Shown here: piece by piece, positions 1 through 9,300 of the stretch
Position numbering within the stretch: the stretch's first letter is position 1
How the letters are laid out: each line of letters starts with the position of its first letter
DNA from: Candidatus Omnitrophota bacterium
GTDB taxonomy: Bacteria; Omnitrophota; Gorgyraeia; Duberdicusellales; 4484-171
Assembly (NCBI GenBank): GCA_016939345.1
Contig: JAFGHG010000005.1
Coordinates: 1-11,321 of the forward strand
DNA length: 11,321 nucleotides
Reading direction: 5' to 3'
The notes under the pieces: generated by a model
Told to the model about the DNA's origin: nothing
The model's input: the letters and a program-made list of their open reading frames with translations, nothing else
Database searches by the model: none
Made by a program: the position numbers and the translations under genes

Positions 1-1
1 A

Positions 2-574
2 ATTATCCTTGCCTCAAGGTCCAAAGCCCGGAGAAAACTGTTAAAGGGTCTGGGTTTTAAATTTACTGTCTCAGCTTCAAATATAAAGGAAGATCATGTT
101 TACAAAAGAAACTTAAGAAAACTGGTCATAAAAAACGCCCTGGCCAAAGCAAAGGATGCGGCAAAGAACAATAAAACAGCAATTATAATTGCAGCTGACA
201 CAGTTGTCCAAACAGGCAAAAAACTTATTGGAAAGCCAAAGAATACGGATGATGCCATAACAACTATCAGGCTGCTTTCTAAAAAACCACACTGGGTATA
301 TTCTGGGCTTGCTGTAATAGATGCCCGCTCAGGAAAAACTTTCACCGCATCGGAAAAAACTAAGGTATTTATGTCCAAGCTCAGTAAAAAGGAAAGCGAA
401 GATTATTGCCGCAGATACCTGCCGCTGGACAAAGCCGGAAGTTTTGATATCCAGGGTCCGGGAGCGATGTTTATTGAACGTATTGAGGGGTGCTACTATA
501 ACGTAGTCGGCCTGCCGCTGGCTAAATTAGTAAAAATACTGAAAAAACTTCAAGTTCGCCTGCTTGACTCTTAA
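2..574 (+). CDS. maf: Maf family nucleoside triphosphate pyrophosphatase (5' end missing)
   Basis: Maf proteins are cytoplasmic nucleotide pyrophosphatases that hydrolyse non-canonical or surplus NTPs to NMP and PPi; some are linked to septum formation. The frame is open from base 2 and gives 190 residues, against a family norm of about 190-200, so only a few N-terminal residues lie outside the window. Visible family motifs in order are the N-terminal LASRSKARRKLL phosphate-binding segment, ADTVV (bases 194-208), GKP shortly after, and the C-terminal KAGSFDIQG...GLPL block. The KAG-x-x-x-IQG form resembles the YhdE (dTTP/UTP) subgroup more than the YceF (m7GTP) subgroup; that substrate call is inference. 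The usual S-x-x-DE motif reads SNIKED, so its Asp is not where expected although the Glu is kept. The stop codon directly abuts the next start codon, so the two genes are probably co-translated. Confidence 0.93.
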   Translation: MILASRSKARRKLLKGLGFKFTVSASNIKEDHVYKRNLRKLVIKNALAKAKDAAKNNKTAIIIAADTVVQTGKKLIGKPKNTDDAITTIRLLSKKPHWVYSGLAVIDARSGKTFTASEKTKVFMSKLSKKESEDYCRRYLPLDKAGSFDIQGPGAMFIERIEGCYYNVVGLPLAKLVKILKKLQVRLLDS

Positions 575-1552
575 ATGATTCAAAATAACAGCCTGCCACA
601 GCCTTTAACAAAAGTATTGTTAGCGCCTTTAGCTGGTATAAGTTCACTTGATTATCGCCTGCTTAACAGAAGGTTTGGCTGCAAATTCGCTTGCCTTGAG
701 ATGATAAGCGCAAGGTCTTTGAGTTATCAAAGCAAAAAGACGCTGGAAATGATGAAAACAAACCAAGAAGACAGGCCTCTAGGTTTACAGCTTTTAGGCG
801 AAAACCCTAAATACATACTCAAAGCTCTTGAATATCTTGATGAATACCCATTTGACATCTTGGACTTTAATGCTGCCTGCCCGATAAAAAAAGTCACCAA
901 TCACGGCAAAGGTGCTGCTTTATTAAAAGAACCAAAAAAATTATCAAGCCTTCTTAAGCTTATGGTAAAGAACTCGTCTAAGCCAGTTACATTAAAGATG
1001 CGCCTTGGCTGGGACAGCCCCAAAGATGCTGTCGAAACCGCCCAGATGGCAGAGGATTCTGGAATCTCTGCTCTATGTGTCCACGGCAGGACCCGTTTCC
1101 AAAAATACCAACTGCCTCTGGATTACGAATCCATAAAAAAAATAAAAAAATCTATCTCTATACCCTTAATAGCCAGCGGTGAAATATGGGGCGGCCAAAC
1201 AGCTAAAAAGATGTTTGAAGAAACAGGCTGTGATGCGATTACAGTGGCTAGAGGTAGCCTGGGTAATCCTTGGATATTCAAAGAAATAGAGTCTTTCTTG
1301 GATAGAGGTGATATTATTGCCAGGCCTAAAATAGAGGAGATATCCCAGGCAATTAAAACCCATATGGATCTGATGATAGAGCACCAGGGAGAAAAAAATG
1401 CAATAATTAAATTCCGTAAATTCTTTATATGGTATACCAAGGGACTAAGAAACATCAAGCCCTTAAGAGCAGAAGCTTCCCTTGCCCGCAAAAGGCAAGA
1501 CATCATCTATCTGAATGAAAAACTGATTGCTCAAGCAGCTGATTCATCGTAA
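575..1552 (+). CDS. dusB: tRNA-dihydrouridine synthase, DusB-like
   Basis: Dus enzymes are FMN-dependent and use NADPH to reduce specific uridines in the tRNA D-loop to dihydrouridine. This 325-residue protein has the usual length and the two-part fold: a TIM barrel up to about residue 240, then a helical tRNA-binding domain. Visible landmarks are LLAPLAGIS (15-23, FMN site), QLLG (72-75), the catalytic cysteine C102 in NAACPIKKV, the FMN-contacting lysine K141 in LKMRLGWD, HGRTR-x-Q-x-Y (170-178), and VARGSLGNPWIF (224-235, phosphate binding). NAACP-x-KKV and the C-terminal FRKFFIWYTKG stretch (DusB proteins: FRKH-x-x-WY-x-KG) favour DusB. The usual NGDI motif before the phosphate site reads ASGEI (200-204), a conservative but noticeable change. 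The ATG follows the maf stop with no gap and has no clear Shine-Dalgarno sequence, so initiation probably depends on ribosomes finishing maf. Confidence 0.94.
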   Translation: MIQNNSLPQPLTKVLLAPLAGISSLDYRLLNRRFGCKFACLEMISARSLSYQSKKTLEMMKTNQEDRPLGLQLLGENPKYILKALEYLDEYPFDILDFNAACPIKKVTNHGKGAALLKEPKKLSSLLKLMVKNSSKPVTLKMRLGWDSPKDAVETAQMAEDSGISALCVHGRTRFQKYQLPLDYESIKKIKKSISIPLIASGEIWGGQTAKKMFEETGCDAITVARGSLGNPWIFKEIESFLDRGDIIARPKIEEISQAIKTHMDLMIEHQGEKNAIIKFRKFFIWYTKGLRNIKPLRAEASLARKRQDIIYLNEKLIAQAADSS

Positions 1553-1590
1553 TATAGGATAACGGTTAAAAAACAAGCGTAAAACCATAA

Positions 1591-3252
1591 ATGAAAACTT
1601 CCTTATTAACTATACTCCTTATTTTCTTAGGCTGCTTAATGTCTAGTGCGGAAACAATCAGCCTCAAATCTGGCAAAACCATCGAGGCGGACATAGTCGA
1701 GACTACTTCCGATTATATAAAAGTTGACATACAGGGGGCTAAAGTTAAATATTATCTTGATGAAATACAGAATATTAATAAAAATGAGATATCCAACCTT
1801 AATCCGGATTTTCAAAAAGCACTGGGCAAGGCAAAAAAATCAGTAGTCAAGGTCCTGGCTTTTGATGATGATTGTTCGAATAAAATCAGCCTATGTCCTA
1901 AACTCAATCTGGGCAGCGGCTTCATAATCAGCTCAAATGGCTTAATAGCCACAAACTGTCATGTATTAGCAGGGTTTGCTCAAGCCCAGGTATGGCTTGA
2001 TAACAAGTTAAGACTACCGGTTAAAGAGATAACTGCTTATGATATTAAAAAAGATATCTGCATTATCAAAGTCGAAGCCCCCGGCTTAGAGCCCCTAAAG
2101 CTGTCTCCTCCCAGGAAATATAATATAGGCGACAGCGTCCTGGCTATTGGTTATCCTTTGAACCCAAAAAGCTCCTTATTAAGCGATAGCAGATTCGAAG
2201 CAGATAGACAACTAATAAATTTTTATCAAGGCAATATTATTGAATTTATTGATTTGTCCTATACAAAACGCTTCATCATCAATGCCCCTATAGAGCATGG
2301 AATAAGCGGCAGCCCCTTTATAACACAACAAGGCCAAGTAATCGCTATTGCCATTCAAACCAGAGACAATATGGCTATTGCTGCCTCAATAGATGACCTG
2401 CTTTCTTTGGCAAATGCCGGCAAACCTTTAAGCCTGCAAGAGTTTTCTCTGCTAAAAGACGCCAAGGCCATGGTTTTAAATCTGAAAGCCAAAAATCAGC
2501 AAAAAAAAGGCAAACTCGAGCAAGCAATAAGTTATTACAGGCAATCTGTAAATTTATCAAATGAAAACATCGATTATTATTTCGACCTGGGCCTGGCTTA
2601 TGAAGAAAAAGGATCATTAAAGCAGGCCGCTGACCAATTTGAAAAAATTATTAAAAAAGAGCCTGGCTATGCCTTGGTCGAAGCCAAACTTGCTCACGTT
2701 TTAAGTAAAGAAGGAAGCCTGGAAGCTGCCTTAAAGCATTCCCAGAAAGCAATAAAACTCATGCCCAATGACCCTGAAGTCTCCAATAATCACGGCTTAA
2801 TACTTTCTCAACTTAATAAAAATAAAGAAGCGATTGCTTTTTTCAAGAAAGTCCTGGCTATTGACCCTAGAAATCTGGATGCATACATCAATCTAGGAAA
2901 CAGCTATTGCAATCTCGGTGATTATAAAGAAGGCATGAAGTATTATGAAAAAGCTATTGATATAAATCCTGATTCTGAGTTGCCTTACCATAATGTCGCC
3001 AAAGCATACTTTCGCCAAGGGCTTTATGTTGATGCCATAACCTATTATAGAAGGGCCATCGAAAAAAATCCTAGTGATGCCCAATCCTTTCTTGAGATGG
3101 CGATTGCACACCATCTGATAAACGATTTCAACCTTGCCCAAGCCTATTTTCAGAAAGCTAAGATGCTCTTTGAAAGGCAGGGGCAAAAAGAAAAAGCCCG
3201 AAAGATTTCTCAGTATCTAAAAAAGCCTTCCATAATGGACTTCCTGAAATAA
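1591..3252 (+). CDS. Exported trypsin-like (HtrA-type) serine protease with C-terminal TPR array
   Basis: The 553-residue protein begins with a Sec signal peptide (about 1-20, likely cut after SSA). Residues 21-64 form a small beta-rich module with repeated K/G-I-x-x-D-I-V patterns, which I cannot name. Residues about 80-272 are an S1-type protease domain with a complete apparent triad: H124 in TNCHVL, D155 in KKDICIIKV, and S239 in GISGSP (family norm GNSGGP). From about 292 to 540 there are seven consecutive TPR units, including AISYYRQSV, AADQFEKII, AIAFFKKVL and AITYYRRAI. No PDZ domain is present; TPRs take its place. C95/C102 and C123/C157 could form disulfides after export. The likely role is envelope proteolysis with TPR-mediated partner or substrate binding; the substrate is unknown. 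It lies 38 bases after dusB, with no recognisable Shine-Dalgarno sequence or terminator between them. C15 lacks a proper lipobox, so it is probably not a lipoprotein. Confidence 0.88.
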   Translation: MKTSLLTILLIFLGCLMSSAETISLKSGKTIEADIVETTSDYIKVDIQGAKVKYYLDEIQNINKNEISNLNPDFQKALGKAKKSVVKVLAFDDDCSNKISLCPKLNLGSGFIISSNGLIATNCHVLAGFAQAQVWLDNKLRLPVKEITAYDIKKDICIIKVEAPGLEPLKLSPPRKYNIGDSVLAIGYPLNPKSSLLSDSRFEADRQLINFYQGNIIEFIDLSYTKRFIINAPIEHGISGSPFITQQGQVIAIAIQTRDNMAIAASIDDLLSLANAGKPLSLQEFSLLKDAKAMVLNLKAKNQQKKGKLEQAISYYRQSVNLSNENIDYYFDLGLAYEEKGSLKQAADQFEKIIKKEPGYALVEAKLAHVLSKEGSLEAALKHSQKAIKLMPNDPEVSNNHGLILSQLNKNKEAIAFFKKVLAIDPRNLDAYINLGNSYCNLGDYKEGMKYYEKAIDINPDSELPYHNVAKAYFRQGLYVDAITYYRRAIEKNPSDAQSFLEMAIAHHLINDFNLAQAYFQKAKMLFERQGQKEKARKISQYLKKPSIMDFLK

Positions 3253-3273
3253 CCTCAAAAAGTATAAAAGTTA

Positions 3274-3301
3274 TTATCATAGGATTTCATTCTGATATAA
3301 T
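3274..3301 (+). promoter_or_regulatory. Sigma-70-type extended -10 promoter for the macroglobulin-pilin operon
   Basis: A perfect TATAAT lies at 3296-3301, preceded by TG at 3293-3294 in the extended -10 arrangement (TGnTATAAT). TTATCA at 3274-3279 matches the -35 consensus at four of six bases with a 16-base spacer. The predicted transcript would start near 3308, giving a leader of about 20 bases that contains the strong Shine-Dalgarno sequence. The site is in the only gap between the protease and macroglobulin genes, which suggests the two are transcribed separately. The region is AT-rich, so chance matches are possible, but the extended -10 makes this better than background. Confidence 0.6.
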
Positions 3302-3317
3302 AGTTAATAAAAATAAA

Positions 3318-3325
3318 AAGGAGGG
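3318..3325 (+). promoter_or_regulatory. Strong Shine-Dalgarno site for the macroglobulin gene
   Basis: AAGGAGGG is a near-perfect match to the 16S rRNA 3' end and sits three bases before the ATG at 3329, closer than the usual 5-8 bases. It fixes the start codon choice. The same octamer with the same three-base spacing precedes the lipoprotein gene at 11247, whereas dusB, the protease and the second and third pilins lack anything comparable. Confidence 0.8.
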
Positions 3326-3328
3326 TAG

Positions 3329-6300
3329 ATGAAAAAAACAATGCTTTCGTTTTTTTGTTTATTTTTTTTTATTCTTTTTTTTAGCTTTAACTGCCGGGCA
3401 GATGCTCTTAAAAAAGCTGATGAACTTTTTGAGAAGGGCGTATTTGCCCAAGCTCAGGCAGAATATGAAAAATTGCATGAAGAAAGCTCTGACCCAGATG
3501 TTAAATGGAAAGCATTTTACAGGTCCTGCGAATCATTATCCTATCTTTACCGCTACGGCGAAGCCTGTCAAAAATTAATTAATGTCCAGCTTCCAGAAAT
3601 TCAAAAATACAAAATAAGAATACTGATCTTAAAAGCTGAGACGCTAATGAATTTTTATCTTCAATACGCAAATTATCAAAGAGAGGATGTTATTGACGAA
3701 AAAGGCAAAGAGGTCTTCAGCCTTGCCCCCCAAGAGATAAGGGCAGAAATAAATAAAGCCTATACTCAGCTTTTGGATCTAAAAAACGAACTGCTTGACC
3801 TTGACCTGAAAGACGAGGAATATTTTCTTGATCTTAACGGTGTAGACTTTAATATGTACCCTACGCTTTATGACTATCTGGTCTTTAGCTACAGCGGTTT
3901 CCTTTTAAACATAGAGTCTGCAGATTTTATAAAATATCATGAACCGCCAAAAGCTGAACCCCTGCTTACCAAAAATTATAACTATCCGGTCAATCTAAAA
4001 GATCCGCCTCAAAAAATAGCAGCTGAGCTTTTAGAAGAAGCCAGCAGGCAGTTATCAGAAAAAAGAGCCCAGGCCTGCGAAAGGCTAAAAATAAAAAGGC
4101 TTCTTCTTCCCGCAAGATATAATTTTTTTAAATTTAAAGACACTGGCGCCCAGTATTCTCTTAAAGCCAAAGATATCCTTATAGAATGGATAGACGAATT
4201 TACTCAGGATGAAGCTAAAGCTGAAGCGGGTTTTGAAGCCGCCTCAATCTTAAATAACAATAAAAAACCTCTCGAAGCCTTAAGGCTCTGTAAAAGGATT
4301 GAGAAAGAATTTTCTAATTCTTTTTTTGCTAAAAAGGCCAAAAGCCTCAGATTAAACATCGAACTTCCTCATCTGCAGCTTTCAGTAAAAAATTCGCTTC
4401 CGCCTGCTAAGGACTCTTTTACTCTTACTACCAAAAACCTGAAAAAGGTGCATTTCCGGCTATACCGTCTTGAACCATACGGATATAAAAACAAACTAAA
4501 TGATTTTAATAACTCCAACTTCCGCGGCTGGTCAGAGGTTTTTGCTTCCAGGTCAAGCGATCCTGACTGGCTGAAAAAATATACCTCGGAAAATAAATCA
4601 GATTACCGCTGGAGCAGTGATACGGGCGATAACGGCGGACACGAATTCATTACAAAAACAATCAGCCCGCCAAAGTTAGGTCCCGGAATATACCTGGTCC
4701 TGGCCAGCGCAGACGAATCTTTTAGTATAGGTAAGTCTATGATGCAAACATGCATTTTAAATGTCTCTGATTTAATTCTCATAGGAACTTCGGGGCTGAC
4801 ACTTAAAACTCAGGATTCTTATTATGATTTTATCGAAAACAGCGGCCCGGCAACAATCCAAGATTACGGAATGCGCCTCTACACCCTGGATGCTAAGTCC
4901 GGCAGGCCGCTTTCCAATACCAGCCTCAACATCATAGAGGCCAGAAATTATAAAACTAACCGGGAACTTTCAGGACTATCGACCGACAAACAAGGAATTC
5001 TTGACCTGTCTATACCTGTAGATATCAATCCCAACTCATATAATAATAATTTTTATTTTGACCCCTTAGCCCAACATAAAGACTCATATTCCTATTGGAG
5101 GAACCAACGTTATCTGTATTATCACCCGGAGAATCCCTTTTCTATATTTATTGAAACTGACCGGCCTATCTACCGTCCGGGAGATAAAGTTCAAGCAAAA
5201 GTTATTGTTACAAAAAAAGATCCTGCTGGTTTTAGAACAGCAGACCAGGGAAAAGTAAAATTCACTGCTTATGACCCTAATGGGAAGGAATTCTTTGAGA
5301 AAGAAGTAGGTTTAAGTCCTTTTGCCAGTGCCAGCATAAATCTCCATATACCAAAAGGAAAACTTTTAGGCAATTACTCTTTGTCGGCACAATACAGCGA
5401 CAGCAGGTTCAGCAATACCGGCTATTCATACTTTGCAGTAGAAGAATACAAAAGGCCTGAATTCGAGGTCAAGCTTGATGAAGCAAAACTTGCCTGGAAG
5501 TTTGATGAGCCGGTAAGCATAGAAGGCAAAGTAGAATATTATTTTGGTTCTCCTGTGCCTGATGCACCGGTAAAATACAAGATAAACCGTCAGCTTTTCA
5601 TACCTTATTGTTTTCGCTACTGGCTGCAAAACTATTATTCTGGCCAGGGCCAGGAAGTCGCAGTAGGTGAGACCAAAACTGACAGCGAGGGCAAATTCGT
5701 TATAAGCTTTACTCCAACTCCCGAAAATACCCTGGCTTCTAACATCCCTAACATATCTCAATTTAACGTTAAGGTAGAAAGCCGGGATTCAGGCGGAAGA
5801 ACTATTGAAGCAACACAATCTTACAAAGCCTCAAAAGCCGCCCTTTATTTTGCAATCGAGCCGCAAAAAGGATTTTTTCTGGAAGATGAAAAACCTTTGA
5901 TCGAATCAAAACGCCTGACAGTAAACGACACCCCCTCTGAAGGAAAAAGCAGCTGGCAGCTTTACAGCTTAAAAAATACCCCCTGTAAAACACTGACTGA
6001 ACTTGGATATGGCTACTCTGATTATTGGGGCTGGGTGCCACCAATAGACATACAGCTAAAAGATATACCTAACGATAAATTAATTTCAAAAGGCAATGCC
6101 TCCCATGATAAAGAAGGGTTTGCGTTGATAGAGCTTCCCCGCCTAAAACAAGGAGCTTACCGCCTTACCCAAGAAACCCTGGACCAATGGCATGAAGAAA
6201 TAAAACAAGATAAGGTCTTTATCGTAGCCAAAGATACAAACACCTGTGTTCCTTTGAATGCTGCCTCAGTTATCCTGCCCAGAAAACAAGATTATACGCC

Positions 6301-9300
6301 AGGAGAAACCGCTGAGTTCCTAATAGGTTCAGCTTTTGGCTCAGGAACATATTACCTTGAATTATGGGCTGGGAATTATCTTATAAGCCGCAGGCTTACT
6401 GAAAAAAAACATCCGGTTCAGATGGTGGAATTGCCGGTCACAAAAGAAATGAAAGGAGGATTCAGCCTGCGCTGGTTCGGAGTTAAAGATTTCAAAGTAT
6501 ACCACAACCAGACCACAGTATCAGTACCTTTTAAAGATAAAAAACTAACACTAGCTCTTGAACCTTTTGATGAAGTATTAAAACCAGGAGAAAAGGCTGA
6601 ATGGGGATTAGAGGTCAAAGACACTAAAGGAGTTCCTGCCCAGGCCGAGGCTCTTGTGCTCATGTATGACCGGTCACTGGAATACTATAAAACCAGCAAC
6701 AATGCCTGGCTTGACAATCTATACACCCTGCGTAGCACTTCAAACAACGCTATAGATTCTGATTTCTCTCCTTATGTGTATAACTTAACCATAACTGAGG
6801 GATTGCTTGAGAAAATGCTTAAAGCATTCTATAGCCCGCCTAGGGACCCACAGCTTCCTGGAATACGGACATGGACTACCTGGTATAAAGGGAAATATCG
6901 CAAAGATTATGAATTCAATGGAAATTCAGCTTATGTACTGGATGAAGCCTCGGTTATGACAGGTTCTGCGCCTGCAGCTGAAATGTATAGATCTACGAGC
7001 ATAAAAGAGGATAAAGCTGAAGAAAAACTTCTTATGGACCAAGGCAATGATGCCCAAGCCCAAGCAAAAGGCCAGAGAAAAAACTTTGCTGACTCTGCAT
7101 TTTTTAAACCGCATTTGACAACCGACAAAAATGGCAAAGTTTTATTCGATTTTATCACTCCGGAACAATTAACGAGCTGGAGGATTAAAGCTTTTGCTTT
7201 TACCCAAGATGTCAAAGAAGTTACATTAGACAAAGAAGCTGTAACCAAAAAAGAGCTTATGGTCCGTGCAGACATACCCAGATTCTTTAGAGAAAAAGAT
7301 AAAGGCACAATAACCGCGGTAGTGCATAATGAGGCAGACAAAACAATAGCAGGCCGTTTACGAATAGAAGTCAAAGAAGACGGCCAGCTGGTTAATGACA
7401 AGATAGACCTAAAAGAAGCAGAAAAAGATTTCAAAATCCAGCCTCACAGCCTTCAGGCTTTCCACTGGCTCATCAGCATCCCGTCTGGCATAACTGGCTA
7501 CAAAGTCAAAGTCTCAGCTCAAAGTAAAGACCTTTATGACTCAGAAGAAAGAGAACTGCCGATCCTTCCTTCAAGGGAAAGGCTGGTAGAATCTTCACTT
7601 GTTTCTTTATCAGGCACAGAAAGCAAAGAATTAAAAATAGAGCTTAAAAAAGACCCTACCAGAGTAAATGAATCCATGGTCCTTGAAGTAAACCCTCAGC
7701 TTACTTTAAGCCTGATAAACACCATACCTTTTCTTATAGAATATCCCCATGAATGTGTAGAGCAGACTTTGAACAAATTCGTACCCTTAAGCATAGTCAA
7801 TGAGATTTATAAAAAATACCCTTATATCCAAAAGGCAGTTTCTAAAATACCTAAACGCGAGAGCGTAACTCCACCCTGGGAAAAAGATGACCCAAGAAGA
7901 CTTATAACCCTTATGGAAACTCCCTGGGTCTGGCAATCAGAAGGAAGGCCTGTTTCCTGGCCGATAATTGATATGCTCGATCCTGAAATAGTAAAGGTTC
8001 AAAAAGAGACTACTTTTGAAAAACTAAAATCAGCTCAGCTTTCAAACGGAGCATTTCCCTGGTGGCCTGGAGGAGAAGCTGACCCCTATATTACTTTATA
8101 TGTACTGGCTGGTTTTTCTGAAGCCAGAAGGTATGGAGTAGAGGTACCCAAAGATATTATAGATAAAGCCCTTGCCTATGTGAATAAAGAGATACCCCTA
8201 TTGCTGAAACCAGAGGAGAGATACTTATCTCTTGTTTCTTACGCTGCTTATGTAGTGACATCCTTTGATCAGGATGAATTTCCTCAGGCCAAAACCGGAT
8301 TTAAGGCAGCAAAAGCCTGGGTGGTCTTTCTTGAAGAAAACCTGCATGTTTTGACGCCTTTTGGCAAAGCCTATTTATCTTATACCTACTTTAAGCTTGG
8401 AAACAAAGAACGGGCCAAAGAAGTGCTTGATATGGCTTTAGACGGCTGGCGCCAGGACCCGATAGCCGGCGTTTACTGGACACCGGAGAAATATTCCTGG
8501 GTCTGGTATTCTGATACTGTTGAAAAACATGCTTTTTTCCTGCGTACCTTACAGGAACTCAGGCCAGAAGACCAGAAGATAGAGGGCATGGTCCAATGGC
8601 TTCTTTTTAACCGAAAAGGTAATGTCTGGAAATCAACTAAAGCCTCGGCTGCTGCTGTATACGCTCTCTTGGACTATCTTAACCAAAAAGGTGCTCTAGG
8701 AAGTGATGACACTTTTGATATCACTTGGGCAGATGCTAATTACTTAAAAACAGTAAAAGCAGACCAATGGTTAGATGAGCCTCTGCGCTGGGAAAAGAAA
8801 GGACAGCAGATAAAAGACTCTGATAGCAGGGTAACAATAGAAAAGAAAGGCAAAGGCCTTGCTTTTGCCAGTCTTACCTGGACCTATTCTACAGATCAAA
8901 TCCCTGAGGCTTCAACCCCGGGAATGCTAGAATTAAGCAGAAAATTCTACAAGCGGGTCAGAGAAAACGGCTCATATCATCTAAAACCTCTAAACTCCCA
9001 AGACAAGGTGTTTGTAGGTGATCAAATCGAAGTCCAGCTTAAGATCAATACCCGAAGCCAATTTGAATATATGCACCTAAAAGACCCCAAAGCAGCAGGT
9101 TTCGAAGCTGAAACGCTATTAAGCGGATGGAAATACGAATCCTTAAGCTTCTACGAGGAACCAAGAGATTCTCTTACAAACTTCTTTCTCAACTGGATGC
9201 CTCACGGAGAATACATACTTCGCTATCGCTTAAGACCGACTAAACCAGGAATATACAGAATACAGGCAGCAACCCTTCAATCCATGTATTCGCCGGATAT

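Noticed and set aside
1123..1506. Antisense open frame opposite dusB
   Set aside because: It lies within conserved dusB coding sequence and resembles no known protein.
3392..3394. Macroglobulin as a lipoprotein anchored at C22
   Set aside because: The residues before the cysteine are S-F-N, not a lipobox; an ADA signal peptidase I site follows.
6931..7434. Antisense open frame of 167 codons opposite the macroglobulin
   Set aside because: It lies wholly inside a well-supported gene and its translation shows no recognisable domain; it mirrors the coding bias of the sense strand.
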